From: Thelephora terrestris
Taxonomy: Eukaryota > Basidiomycota > Agaricomycetes > Thelephorales > Thelephoraceae
Direction: 5' to 3'
Length of the DNA: 64,000 nt
NCBI GenBank assembly: GCA_015956445.1
Contig: WIUZ02000001.1
Coordinates: 992,001-1,056,000 of the forward strand
Notes under the pieces: generated by a model
Seen by the model: only the letters and a program-made list of their open reading frames with translations
What the model was told of the DNA's origin: nothing
Database searches by the model: none
Shown here: positions 1 through 15,886 of the stretch, in pieces
Layout of the letters: each line of letters starts with the position of its first letter
How positions within the stretch are numbered: the first letter of the stretch is position 1
Program-made: the position numbers and the translations under genes

Positions 1-1572
1 TTGGGAGCCCACAAACTATCGACATGAATTTTAAGACCAATGACAGAAGAGTTGAGGCTTGACTTACGGGCTTGGCACAATTTCTTACCTCCGTCAGGGC
101 CACATCTCTCCACGATAACGTTGCTTCCCTAAGAGACCTCGTCCGAATAAGACCTTGCATGAGTGGTCGCAGTCGATCCATCAACGATTGATCTAACGCC
201 TCCCGAGAGGGCAACTCTGGTATACGTTCGACGAGATCGAGCCGAAGGACTTCAACCATTTCAGCAGTCAAAGAAGAGGCGATTTCGAGGGACAGGACCT
301 GCAAGTGTTCTGGTAAAGAGGAGAATGCCCGTAGTGACGAGAGTGGGATCCTTGCGTCCGATGGGAGTACAGTTTTGGGCAAAGAAGTCAGAGGAAGGGT
401 TGTATCATTCTCTGTACGCGGCGACTCTTGCACGGGAGAGAGGACTTGCTCCAGTCTTGTCTGCCGAGTGGTGGCCGGCTTGGCTTGTGAAGGGGCGGGG
501 TGGGATGTCGGATTTTCATCCCAAAGAGCGTGGATTCCTTCGAGTACAGTCAAAGCTTCTCCCCATTGTCCTGCGTTGACCAGGCCTTTAGCTACTCCAG
601 TCATTTCTACCACACCTGATACCATCCGCACACCAGACTTGACCTTTTCGAGGTTCCGAAGCTTTTGTTCAGCATGAACGATCTCAAGTCCGCGTTTCGC
701 ATGTTTGTCGTCAACCTCCTTTAACATTGACCTCAATTCTGCGATTCGTTGGGTGCACTGCTCGGATTCTGTCTGTAGGTCCTGCAGGTTCGATAGAGCG
801 GCGAAGAACGACGAAGACCGGAGCGAGACTTCAAGAATGAGGTGTTGTTCGATGATATCGGCGTGGTGGGAAAGTCTCTCTATCAGAGGGAGGGAGTAAG
901 CAAGGGTGGTAGAGTCTAGAGCATATTGATCCTCTTCTTGGCCCGTTACCTCACGAAACATGCGGGGGCTCCCCAGAGTGAACCGTGGGTCAAAGAAGAC
1001 AGCTGGAACCGATTCAAGAGGAGGAAGCTCCTTCCCAACCAATTGAAAAGCACCCATTTGGTCGTCTGAGGAACCATCCAATTGATCGTTGACACTCAGC
1101 CTGCTCTGAAGGAGCTGGTTCCAGTCAGAAGCCACGTTTTGGGCGTATTGATCGAGGGTCTTGCGGTTCGGTCGGGGTAGAACGACTGGAGTGACGGAGG
1201 GCACTGGCGCATGAGCCTTCGGAGGAGCGGATCGTTTGTGTGGGTTATTCACGACGGTAGATATTGCTACAGGCTGGGTGAATACCATTGTATGATGATA
1301 GGTGACAGCCACGCACCGTGAAAGCCGTGTTTACTGCTGCTCCATTCCTGCGGAACAGCCGAAAGCGCAAGCGAAGCGGAAGAAAAGCTAAAAGGGAGGC
1401 TCGCTGGGCCAAAGTAATCCCCATTCCCTTCTGTTGTTTCTGATACGATGCTGGCGGGGCCTCTCCGCTGTGGGTTGTCCCATGTGAGTTTGCGGGCGCG
1501 TTTGTTGGGTGAATCTGGGACTGCGGTGACCGGTGAAGTTGGGAGAGAGGAGGCAGAGTCGTTATCAGACAT
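1..1572 (-). CDS. VPS54: GARP complex subunit Vps54 (3' end outside the window)
   Basis: Vps54 is a subunit of the GARP tethering complex, which captures endosome-derived vesicles at the trans-Golgi. The start is at 1572 (MSDNDSASS). A short intron lies near 1272-1317, after which the frame runs PHKRSAPPKAHAP. The family core follows: an Asp-Trp region (NVASDWNQLL), then VPAVFFDPRFTLGSPRMF, then a long helical stretch (HLILEVSLRSSSFFAALSN, LQDLQTESEQCTQRIAELR) typical of the Vps54 N-terminal half. The gene continues beyond base 1, so the C-terminal domain is not seen. It is divergent from the metaxin-like gene, with about 120 bp between the two start codons. The N-terminal 100 residues are low-complexity and Ser/Pro-rich, as is common in fungal members. 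Family assignment is from remembered family patterns. Confidence 0.85.
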
Positions 1573-1695
1573 GGGAGGAATCTTCAGGTCTCAAGCTTCA
1601 GAAGCTTAAAGTCTCAAGGAGACATGCGCGTTATGTCGACCGTCCGTATATGGTTCGAGTGATCGAGTGACCACGACAACTCGTTCTTTCTCTTC

Positions 1696-2646
1696 ATGAC
1701 GAGCGTGATCCCAATCCCACCTCCGCTCAAAGCTTTCTTCGCTCATTTCCCTCTCTACGTTTACCCACCAATTCAGACTAGGGAGCGTCAGGAATACTCG
1801 AAATTCCCTACGCTCTGGATTCATCCACCTTTTGATCCGTCTGCTAATTTGCTCAGCTCCGACATCGAGTGTCTCAAATGGCAAGCGTATATTGCTCTAC
1901 GCGGTCTATCGAATATCTTAGTGAGATGGGACTTCCATCCGGATGCCGGTATTGACGGTCACCTACCGAATCTCTGCACGTACTCTGAGTCTGCGGGAGA
2001 CTACGAGTTGCTTGACCGCAAGATGATACCTGGGTGGGTTGACACCCAGGTCTCAGCAGATGGACTGGATGGTTTCAATGACGAAGAGGCAAAGCTCGAG
2101 AGTGAGGCCTGGATATCCTTGCTCGAGGGTACCGTTCATGCTGCTGTGGTTCGTAAAGTCGTTCTGCCCCTCCCAATCCACCCTAATCCCTTCGTAGATC
2201 TTGGCACAACCACCAAAGTCCTTACTCAGCGAAATCATGTCTCCTCCTTCGTTCCAATCACCCCTAAACTCCCTCAAAGTCATCTTTGCTCAGCCCCCCG
2301 CTCCTTTGAGCGGGTTGAGCTCCATTTTGCCCCCATCAGGAACCCAGGTTGACGTCTCAGGTGTTTTCGCAGAGTACAAGAACGCGATAGTTGCCCTATC
2401 CGACCGGCTAGGGGAGGACAAATGGTTCCTGGCGTCTAGGTCGATCCAGTTATTTTGTACCTTTAGCTCCAATCTAACCTGCTCAGCAGCAGACCAACAG
2501 CGTTGGACGCCCTCGTGTTCGCATACTTACATTCCATCCTCTCATATTCACACCACATACGACTGGAAGTCATCCGCCGCGCCAACCTTGTTGCTTGGCA
2601 TCATCGGGCCCTTCACATTATTGCTCCATGTTTCGGAGCCCATTGA
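1696..2646 (+). CDS. Metaxin-like SAM/TOM37-family mitochondrial outer-membrane protein
   Basis: Metaxin/Sam35-Sam37 proteins are GST-fold subunits of the machinery that inserts beta-barrel proteins into the mitochondrial outer membrane. Exon 1 has the N-terminal thioredoxin-like part, including PTLWIHPPFD and the hallmark-like SDIECLKWQAYIALRG. The frame then breaks. Joining over an intron near 2194-2292 gives PPAPLSGLSSILPP and the GST-C-like LGEDKWFLASR. A second intron near 2430-2490 leads to PTALDALVFAYLHSIL and RRANLVAWHHRA, ending at the TGA at 2644-2646. The phrase LDALVFAYLH is characteristic of the metaxin C-terminal domain. The first intron border is uncertain, since several acceptors exist. 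It converges on MCM7, with about 150 bp between stop codons. Confidence 0.72.
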
Positions 2647-2798
2647 AGTACATTATGAGGGACGCAACAAAATAGGAATGTTCCTGATAGACAACAACGT
2701 GGACATGACCGTAGCAAACAGAGCACAAAATAAGGTACAGCTATGCAAAAAGTCGAGAACGGACAGATATACGATAGGGGATGTCGACAAGTGGATCA

Positions 2799-5612
<2,814 letters not shown>

Positions 5613-5634
5613 GACGAAAAGGACAAATGTTAAG

Positions 5635-5671
5635 ACGCGTGTGGACGCGCCGTGTTCAAGGCAAGACGCGT
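5635..5671. promoter_or_regulatory. Pair of MCB (ACGCGT) boxes upstream of MCM7
   Basis: ACGCGT occurs at 5635-5640 and 5666-5671, with the related GACGCGC at 5645-5651 between them. They lie 23-59 bases upstream of the MCM7 start codon. In fungi ACGCGT is the binding site of MBF-type (Mbp1/Swi6) factors, which drive G1/S expression of replication genes. Position and spacing are seen; function is inferred. Confidence 0.55.
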
Positions 5672-5842
5672 TTGTCACAGGTGTTACGGTTTGTCACGAA
5701 GTTCAAACCTCGCGAAACTCCCACAAGCATGGTACACAATTGGATTCGTGTCCTTCGAGAACAGCCCTTATATGCACATATATAATGAGTATGTCATGAG
5801 CCTCCAAGACATTAACTAGAATAATGGAAACAAGGTTATATA

Positions 5843-8650
5843 CTACCGAATCTGTGACGCGTGTTCCCAACTCTCATCCGTCCCTGGTGAATTCCGACGG
5901 CCCTGGTCAACCGGATCGTCCCTGTACGGCGCTGCACCAACGTAAGGAGTTCCTGCAGACTGCGGGTCGTCATCTTCCAAAAAGCCGGCATGGAACCCTA
6001 GACCATCTCTGGGATCGTGGCCAGTGTGAAGTCCGGTGCTCTCATCGACGTCATCCTCGTCGTCTGAAACTTCCCCGAAAGCATCATATAGCTCGCGAGT
6101 GCGACCACCAGGACCTTGGCGCATGGTACCCATCGCCACTTCTTCACCAGGAAGAGATGTGTAATTTTGTCTCCTCCTGGCTGCACGTCTCCAGAAGAAG
6201 ATGCCAACACCAATGCCGAAAAGAAGAACAACGGCACCAGCGCCGAATATCCAACCCTTTTCGCCGAACAGATTTGACAACGGGGAAGTCAAGCCTTCAT
6301 CCACAGTGGGCACCATCGTTCCAGTGGCAGTCGGGGTGGTAGATGTGGGAGTGCCGGTGGTAGGTTCTGGTAATTTGGTGGGTTGGGAGAATGCAGGTTT
6401 GGTCGCCTCTCCTTCCGCCTGGTCGTGATCACCAGGCAGGTGATCGGTGGGCTTAGGTAGAATCTTCGTCGTAGTGGACAAATCAGGGTTCTCAGCTTCA
6501 TAGTCGGGTGGAAGGGTATGCTCGACTTGAGGAACAATGTACTCCTTTGCCTCAGCAGGGTCGATGACAGAGCCCCAAAGGCTCATGGTCCAACCCAGGA
6601 ACTTTCCATCGTGCATGGGATCCTCGTTGTCGAAGACCCTGATCGTCCAATCTCCGACGGGGTACTCATCCCTGTGTCAAAAGTGAGTGAAGCACAGCTA
6701 AGATATACCTGAGCCACTCGCCAATGCTTGACACTCATGAATCTCCAGCCCGGGAAACCAGTGTCGGCGGTGTCGCCTGACCTCGGTGCGGCAAGCATGC
6801 TCTTGATTCCATTGGGGCTGACCAGTTCTACTGATACGTCTCCCCTTTTGGAGTGCTGGATCCAAACCCGGACAGTGACGTGCTCCAAGATGTCGAAGTT
6901 GTGTTCCTTCAAGGTATCCTCAGTGACAGTGATCTGGCTGGAGACTCCTCCGGGGACAATTGGCTCTCCTCCATTCATTTCGAAGTTGGCATTCATGGCA
7001 CCTCCAGCAAGTTGGACGGCGGGAAGGTGTATCCAGGCTTGTGGCTTGACAAGTTCCCACTTTTGGGCCTCCATAACGTACGTATATCCGTCGAGGACGC
7101 CGTAACCATACTTATAACTGAAGGGTCGACCAGCGGCAGTATAGTCCCAGTCTGGGTCGTCAGGGTTCACTACCCTGCTGGTCCTGATAGCGACATGTTG
7201 GATATCTCTCCACGTCAACTCAGGCCTAGATAGTCGTCAACTTTGGTGTTTTTCCTCCCATGTTTTTTCGGTACCCACCGGACACCGAGTGCGAGCGCAA
7301 AAACGGCAGCTGCGTTTGGAGCCGCAGCAGACGTCCCTCCATGCCCAAATGAACATTTTCCGTGGATATCGGTCGTGACCTATCTCTGGTATGAGGACGT
7401 GAAGTAGGAATTGCATAAACGACTTACAATGTTTTCGCCACCTCCAGAACTATACGCCACAATTAAGTTCGCAGCGCAAGCTTCCGAGTAATATGGATGT
7501 AGTCCCTGATGGTCCACAGCTGCGACCGTGACTGAATAGATGCTATTCGTGTAACCGTCGAAGTTACACTGATCGCCATGGGATGCACCGTTCCCGCTCG
7601 CGTAAACGAAAATGGAGCCTTTTCCACCACGCCCGTTGGTGATCCCATTCACGATGGCCTTTTCTATTAGATATCCAGGTGCCTCCATTGACTTTCCGTC
7701 ATCGGGAGGTCCCCAGCTGCAACTAAAGATCGAAGTTTCCTGGAAGCCGAAGTTGAGGGAGGCAGCTTCATCGACGTCGGTAATGGGACCGGAAAGTATC
7801 CGAACCCCAGCTATTTTGGAATCCCAGGCAATACCAACACCGCATACATCGTTTTTAACAGCGCCGATCTGGCCTGCACAACGAGTTCCGTGATGGTCAT
7901 CAAACAGCTTTGGGGTAGGGAGGTCTTCGTGGTCGTTGAAATCGTGCGAACCCTTGGCCCACTGTCATTCCTCAATATTAGCGACCGAAAACAAACATGT
8001 TTCTAGGTAAAACGCACAAAGTTCGCAGCTATATCAGGGTGTTCGTAGTCAAGTCCGTCGTCTACGAGGGCGGAAATAACGTCTTTCCCTGTGAAGCCCA
8101 AATCCCAGAGACCAGTGACGTTCATCGAATGTTCAGGGTATTGGGTGTTTACTAAATGCCATTGTTGAGGAAATGTGGGGTCTTGAATATCTAGACGTTC
8201 TGCGACGACCTTGACGGGGTCGGGGGAGTCTGGGTCTGGTTGAATCGGAGGAGGGGCCCTCTTAACTCGTTGACGAAGCTCTTGTCGATCTAACCACCGT
8301 ATCGAAGAAGACAATTCCCTCGCGCGTAGGCTCAATGTTGACCGTGCTGAAAGCGAAGAGTTTTCCAGCGCCAGCGATTGCAACGACTCAAATGATGACA
8401 AAACGACATCCACACCATCCCGCCTTTGCATGTGCTTCGGAATCCGTACCAGCCAATGGTTGACCAACTCTCCTGCCTGCTCGACCACCTCTACACCCAA
8501 CGCGCGGGCGCACTCTTCTAGAGGAGCCCCGCCGTGGGGGTCGTGTTCCAGAACGTAATAGTCATGGGTGTGATAGTAACGTTTCGTTGGCCGTGCCCCC
8601 AGAACGAAGGAGTGTGAAAGAAGCAAAATCAGAGCGAGTGGGAGGCGCAT
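5843..8650 (-). CDS. KEX2: Kexin-type proprotein convertase (subtilisin S8, P domain, membrane-anchored)
   Basis: Kexin cleaves secretory proproteins after dibasic sites in the late Golgi. I start at 8650 (MRLPLALILLLSHSFVLGA), which is a clean signal peptide; an upstream in-frame Met at 8737 would bury it. The order is prodomain, peptidase, P domain, acidic Thr/Pro-rich stalk, one membrane helix, cytosolic tail. Catalytic Asp is in SALVDDGLDYEHPD, His in the DDHHGTRCAGQIG stretch near 7890, and Ser in the GGTSAAAPNA stretch near 7310-7340. The P domain shows EHVTVRVWIQHSKRGD and VELVSPNGIKSML. The helix AVVLLFGIGVGIFFW is followed by a basic stop-transfer (RRAARRRQ) and a tail with acidic clusters (SDDEDDVDE) of the type used for Golgi retention. 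There are several short introns. It is tandem with MCM7. Confidence 0.94.
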
Positions 8651-8836
8651 CCTCGTCGGTGGAGAAAGGAGCGCGAAGGGATGCGAGGGGAGAGAGCAGG
8701 AGTGTATCTGTCCACGGTCACCGCTTTGCCGCGCCAACTCAACTGATCGAGGCTATACGTTGTTTCAAAAGCACAGAACAGATGAAGATACATAGAAGCG
8801 TATAAGTGGGGAAGCGACCCGTCGAAAACTCATCAA

Positions 8837-11800
8837 CTACGAAGTCATAATGTCCTGAACGGCGTATCGCACAATGGTATCCGACTCCTGTTCCTCCCCC
8901 CAGGCGCAAAGTTTGAAGTTTACCAAAGGCGTATCGGGTTCGAGCTCAGTCTCCTCCCGGCGCAGCCAGCGCTCGTGAATCTCAAATAAGTTACCAAGCA
9001 GCGGCTTCAGCCGCGTCTTTAATGAATACAAAGCATCATCTTCATCTTGGCCGTTTATTCCGCTGGTGAATCCATTCTGGTTGAACGCAGATCAGCATCA
9101 TGTCACCCTGTAGCCTTCTCATCGGGATGGTGCCTACATCAATGTTCCCAGCTGCTACCACGATCTCCTCTCCGTCTTCCGTGTTCAGCATGAACAAAAG
9201 TGAGTAACGGAACACAACAGGAGCTTGATATGCCAGACTCGAACAACTAAGGCATGACTCGGCAGTCGGTGCGACCCTTCAAAGAAAGGTTGGACATGGA
9301 GGAGGAACGGGGTCACGGAAGAAACTTACATGGTTTTGCAGTCACCGCACATGCGTAGCAAACAATCCTCGTCCAATGCAATCGGGTAGAAATCTAGGAT
9401 CCTCGCCCTTACCTCGAAGCAGGTCGGCAGTTCTTCCCTCAACGGTAACGCAGAGACCTTCCGCGGAGGTTCTGTCAGGCCTCCCGTGGTACCCTCGATC
9501 AGCCTCCCCACGGGATCAGTTGTGACTGAGTGAGGTCTCGAAGCGGTATCGGACCCGGTCACGGCTGGTCCCAGCTCTTTCTTACGTCTGCGGTCCAGTC
9601 AACACAATGGCAGCTTCTGCTGAGGCATACGCAACCTACCTCTTAACTTCTGCCATACCATTTTGATCCGCGTTTGCGGGGTTGAGCTTATCGATATATC
9701 CATGATTGTCCTTGATATCACAGGCCCAGGTGCCTCCCGTCTGCCAGAAGCGTATCTTCTCGAGGAGGTAGTACGAATTGACCATTGGCATGCTTGATGC
9801 CCTCTCCGCCAACGCTCCCCTAACCCGAACCTTAACGACGTACCCTTTGAGGTTCTCAAATCTTGGCTCTTGGGAAAATGTCGACTTGAAAAGTTCCGGT
9901 AGCTGGGTGTAGTCCGTCACGTGAAGGTAGACATCGCTTCCGTCAACGGTCCTGCCGAGCAACTATGAAACTAGTTACCCCTGCAGACCCACACCAAGTT
10001 TGAGCGCGTACCTCAACAATGCAATTGAAAAATGACTCGTCTGGGGCATTTTCCAACGTCAGGGGTGCGTCGCTTCCCTTCTCGAACTCGGCCTCCCTCC
10101 TGTAAACTAGTTGGCATATGACAACCGCGAAACAATGGGGAATCGCCTACTTGAGGAGCTCTGCGAACTTTGGATCCGCCAGGTCACTTTCGTTCTCCTT
10201 GGACAACTCTCGTAACTTCGGTTCCACAAGCTTCGCTTGCAAGTAACGATCGTGGATCAACATACGGCAATTCTTGACCCGGTAGTACCCTTTGTGTTTG
10301 AGACCGGGCCCCACGGCGGCCGCTGAATCCCACATCTCTACCTTGAGGACTGTACCATTCCTTCTCTTGGGCCACTTCTCGTTGTGACCTAGAGCCTGGT
10401 TCTTGGTAAAGTCTGTGACGTAAAGGCTGTATACGCCATTGTCATTTTTGAAGCCATTTAGCACCTGTTCCAGATTCTGTGAGATCTGACGATTCAGGAT
10501 ATGGGAGAAATTGTCACCTGAATTGTGCAGTCGAAATATCCACCAGGCTCGGATTCGTGATTCGTTTCGGAAATCAATCGATGTATCCGATGGCCCGTCC
10601 TGCCTGCTATAACGCTGCTACACTGAACTGTCACATCAAGTTCTTCGGTCCTCTTTTTCTCAACGGTCTTCCACCATTCCGATAACCGTTTGCAGTAGAG
10701 AAGATCATCATTTTCAGGTTGGTAGAATGGCTTTATCGTCATCCTCCTGTTATCATCAGCTGCGGACTCGCGTGGCGCGTTGCCAGGGTCACCGTGAGTT
10801 ACAGAGTTTGCGACCGGGTCGTATATTGCCCACTTGAGTTTTTCGCCAAAAATCACCGAAGAATGATCTCCGAATTGATGATTCTAGCAGCAGAAGATTT
10901 AACGAGGTGCATGGGTGCAACAAGAAATGATGAGAGACCTTTACTCGCTTGATTCCTTTCAAGATGAGAATATCGCCGTGCTTTGGGGATGGAAGCCACT
11001 CCCTATAACGCTTTGCGAACATTGTGATGCCGTGGCCCTTATAGTTCGCGAGTGGGGCATCCGCACTAGGACAGGAAGGATCAGACAGATGGACGCGCTG
11101 CGATAGCTCTAAATTGGGCATAGAATCAGTCTCGCACACCAGCGGTCAAGGTTGGATTGAATACCTTTTGTCCTAGTTTCCGTCACGTCGCGAGCGTGGG
11201 TCACCACGCCGATAGTAGAATAAACTTTCCCTGTATCCGTGGAACATGATATGTCGTTCAATGGTAAGAACTGGCCCTGCTTTCCTGTCAGTGTGCACAG
11301 GGTTCAAAACTTTCCGAAGAACACACCCAACCAGCCTTGAGCTCTGCAGAACCCTCGTTCGACTCAGGGAGCTGAGCGGGAGGGATAGGGGTTGCAGGAG
11401 GCGATTCCTCCTTGGTAGTAAGGTCGATGACCTCCTTCTCAGGTGGATTTGGCCCATTGACAGCGGCTTTTAAAGGTATAGCATTCACACCATCCGGCTT
11501 CGTTGCTGGGTCCAAGTCATCGGATGAAGGATCTGGCAGTTGTTGCAACTCTGCCGCCTGCTGGACCTCATTGTAGGCCTTACCGCGATATGCCTTAGTG
11601 TGGCGCACTTCCTTTGGCTGGGGAGTGGTGTATGCATCCCTATCCCTGGGGAGGGACCTGCTTTTCGCGGGGGCCGTGTCAGGGCGACGTGGCGTCTCTG
11701 CGACACCATCAAGGGGTGCGGGATCTGGATCCGGGGGGCCGTCTCCTGGCACAGAGGGAGCGATATTTTTCTGCGTAACTTTATTCTGCTTTCCCTTCGC

Positions 11801-12350
11801 TTTTGTGGCAGCTGGTTCCTCTGCTGGGTCATTCAAGCGTCAATCAACGTTAGTCGCTCCAGGGGGATTAAACTCACGCACGTTTTGGGAAAGTGATAGA
11901 CCTACCCACTTTACCACCTTCTAAATATCTCAGCCGGCACGTCTTGTCCCAAGTCAGGGTGAAGGGAAGGTTGAGCGTGTCTTGCTTGCACTGCTCTTCC
12001 ACCCGAAGGACTGTCGCATCCGAAAGATACAGGCAAAGTTGGGTCGATGGCGTCACACCACTGAAGAAACCGATGCAACCCCCAGTGAAGAATGCAAAGA
12101 ACCGCGCTGGGTTGGATTTGGCATCGGACATCCGTATGTCCACGAGAGAGGCCCTTCTCAAAGCTGGCCAGAGCATTTCTACCCGGACGCAGACAAACGA
12201 TTCAGGGTCGAGGGGTGGCTGTCCTCTAAAGTAAAGTGGGATATCCCGTGCAAGCACCTGCCAGGTTTGTAGCTGCTTCAGGGACTGGCTAGTGTTCTGC
12301 CGTTTTCCCGACTTATGGCTATCCAGAGGGGGCATTGGCCGCTTTGACAT
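8837..12350 (-). CDS. POT1: POT1-like telomere single-strand DNA-binding protein
   Basis: Pot1 caps telomeres by binding the 3' single-stranded overhang through OB folds. The start at 12350 gives MSKRPMPPLDSHKSG. A first globular part (LARDIPLYFRG to LTWDKTCRLRYL) is followed by a 180-residue Pro/Asp-rich linker near 11290-11836. The Telo_bind-type OB fold then reads GKVYSTIGVVTHARD ... LSDPSCPSADA ... GDILILKGIKRVK, with DLLYCKRLSEWWKTVEKK after it, a pattern I associate with Pot1. More OB-like strands follow (GVYSLYVTDFTKN, KGYYRVKNCRMLI; DVYLHVTDYTQLPELF). The C-terminal part has a Cys pair (MCGDCK), as in the zinc-bearing end of Pot1. It ends near 8837. There are many introns. The N-terminal extra domain before Telo_bind is unusual compared with animal Pot1. 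The divergent partner is TAP42. Confidence 0.75.
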
Positions 12351-12392
12351 GGTTCTTGCGACTATTCGAAGTGATGCAGTAAGGCAAGAAAA

Positions 12393-12409
12393 CGCGAAAG
12401 GACACGAAA
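12393..12409. promoter_or_regulatory. Two SCB-like (CRCGAAA) motifs in the POT1/TAP42 divergent promoter
   Basis: CGCGAAA at 12393-12399 and CACGAAA at 12403-12409 lie in tandem 10 bp apart, in the 148-bp space between the POT1 and TAP42 starts. CRCGAAA is the yeast Swi4-type G1/S element. The motif is short, so chance is possible. Confidence 0.3.
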
Positions 12410-12498
12410 GCGGCGATCACAATTCGGGCGCGTGAACGCCAAGTGGACGAGGGGATGGAAGCGCGGTATTGGTCACATGATCGATTGAACTTTTGATC

Positions 12499-13929
12499 AT
12501 GGACCCTGATTCCTCCCTCGCTGATCTCTTCAAAAGCGCCCTTGCCGATGCAAGCAAGGCCTCGAACTTGCCGACAGTTGAGGATGACACACAGGTCACA
12601 TTCACTTCGCTCATCGTTGTGCTTGCGTCATACTCACCGGAGGCCGGCTTTGAATCGATCAGGACTTAATAAACCGAATCCTCGAAACATCAAGGGAGGT
12701 CGCGAAGAGAGTCGAACTTCTTTCGCTATTCAGCCCGAACGAAACTTTGGAAGACATCTCCACGAATAATCTGCCCTACCTGTTTGTCCCCTATGTCCTA
12801 GCCGAAGTTGAGAACCGGCTGCGCACGAATGGGAGACAGGAGCGATTGGCCCGGGTAAGATCCATCGAGGTGCATTGCATTATCTACGCCATAATTCCCG
12901 CCATTCACCACTCCATTCCGTGCAGGACCAGTATCGTGCCTTCCACAATGCGCTTCACACCTACGAAATTGTTCCAGAATCGCTGAGTTCACTATACTCT
13001 AAAGGACCAACAAAAACCGCGGATCCTGCAAAACGACGAGAGCTCAAGATCAAACAGTACAAACAAGAGAAAGAGTTCCGGAGTAAGATAAACGTCTGTG
13101 AATAACTTTTGTCGTGTGATCACCGCACACTCACTCCAAAGCTCACAGGAGATCAAGCAGCGGCAGGGACGGAAGCCAACACCATCCGAATCCACAGACT
13201 TTGACCATATCGCATCTCTTTTGTCCCGAACCGGTGCTGGAGTTGAAGATGAAGAATCCGAATGGGATGAGCACATACGGGAACTAACGATCCACCTCCA
13301 CCGGTTGTTTTGGATCCAAGCGTGGAGCCAAATCGACAGTCTCGAGCAGGAGACAGAGCTCCTCCGCAACGCACCACCCTCACCTAAGAGTGGGCCACAG
13401 ACGACCGCAGAGAAGGGTGCAGACGCGTGGAGGTTGGATGTTCCGCAGTCGGGCAGTATATTTGACGGCCGTGGCCCATTGGTTGACCAAAGCGGAAAGG
13501 TGATTGTGGGATTTTTCCATATCTTCCGTCCTTTTCTCATGTATACTTTAGCCTCAGAGGCCGTTCAAGTTACTTCCGGGAGGTGCACCTGACAGGGTTC
13601 GCCTACAAGGACAAGTGTTTCAGCCTGATCACCGCCTCCCCACTATGACCGTTGATCAATATTTGGAGATTGAGCAACAAAGAGGCAACATCATCACGGG
13701 CGGAGGGTGAGTTTTGCACTGACAGATCGACACCTTTTTAACAACTGTTCATAGGCCTCAATCAGAGAAAGAACTTACCACATCAGAACGGTTGGCTCTT
13801 GATGCGGAGAGTGACGGGACAATGTTCGGCGAAGTAAAACAGGAAGAAAAACGACAAAAGGACGAAAGCTGGGCCAGGTATACTGACACGCACCCCAAGG
13901 GTGCTGGGAACATGATGAATCGCGGATAG
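12499..13929 (+). CDS. TAP42: TAP42 / alpha4 type 2A phosphatase-associated protein
   Basis: Tap42 binds PP2A-type catalytic subunits and links them to TORC1 signalling in the cytoplasm. Exon 1 reads MDPDSSLADLFKSALADASK...DDTQ. After a phase-0 intron the frame continues DLINRILETSREVAKRVELL, SLFSPNETLEDISTNNLPYL and LFVPYVLAEVENRLRTN, the diagnostic helical core. Later exons give YRAFHNALHTYEIVPESL, DPAKRRELKIKQYKQEKEF, LTIHLHRLFWIQAWSQID and a C-terminal MTVDQYLEIEQQRGNI. The end is WARYTDTHPKGAGNMMNRG, matching the conserved family tail. The stop is TAG at 13927-13929. It has at least five introns, all short. It converges on RAB6, only 85 bp away. Confidence 0.93.
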
Positions 13930-14014
13930 GAGAATAGGAACGAGAGGTTTTCGCAAGCAAAGCCAGTCGAAATTATACACCATGAATATCTAGATTACAC
14001 CAGTGAGCAGGGCA

Positions 14015-15001
<987 letters not shown>

Positions 15002-15886
15002 TGCGTGGCGGGAAAGTTTAAGCTGCGGTGTCTTGCCTGAAGTGGGAGCGCCTGTGGCCGTGTCACGGCCCGGGATCAATGGATCGCTTGACTCTTGATT
15101 GTCATTCTCACCCCCTGGTGGGATGCCACAGAGAGAGAGTCTGAGTTGATTTCCTTTCGTTGACCCAACCCTCAAATCCCATTCTCATTCGGTATCAACA
15201 CCCAAACGCATTACACGGTATACAAGCGAGCATTTTTATGGAATACCGAGTGGCTTCCACGGCGGAGCAGAAAAGCTTTCAGTTACGGAACGCCCAAATT
15301 ACCATCGCCACGGCTTCTCCTTCGTCCTTGCCTCCACCACAGACGGGACCCTCTCAACAGTACAACACCCCTGCATCTGGCACCGGTTTGAGGAAGGTAT
15401 CATGACTGATACCGTGAAAATAAATCCCAGTACGCGCGCTGTGTTTCACGAACCAGCGAAGTCTCCACTATAAAAGCATGCTGGCGGTCGAAGCGAGGCG
15501 CAGGGGACCCTGTCTGAACCCGTCTCAAGGACCCCAGTGGGTTTGATTCCTGAACCAGATAAACGTGTAGCTCGCGATAGATAGCCAAGCCATGCAGCCT
15601 CCTGAAATTTCGCGGATCTCTCGTACAGAAATATTCGATCGCTCGGGAGGACTTCTTGGGACTCTGGTTCTCTAAAGATTTCAATGGAGGCCATTTAGGC
15701 TTACAGTAGCTACAGTGTGTTGAACAAGGTTATGAAAATATCCGACCGGGCCGTGCGTATGAGGATCCAAGGGTCTTGATGAACAATGGCAGTGGTGAAG
15801 GTGAAGAAAACATCGTCCAGTAGACCAATACAGCTAGAGATTGAGAGGAAGCTAGCGGGAAAGATAGTTGAGGAATCTTCAGGCGA
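15002..15886. other. Intergenic, no gene seen
   Basis: This 885-bp space lies between the RAB6 start and the CENP-C stop codon. It must hold the RAB6 promoter and the 3' region of CENP-C. Open frames of 80-95 codons on the minus strand at 15400-15694 overlap one another, have no recognisable domain and no clear splice support, so I do not call them. Confidence 0.6.

Noticed and set aside
8650-8737. Upstream in-frame Met of kexin
   Set aside because: It would add 29 residues before a clean signal peptide, so the start at 8650 is preferred.
15400-15694. Two overlapping minus-strand frames between RAB6 and CENP-C
   Set aside because: Mutually exclusive frames, no conserved motif and no good splice sites.
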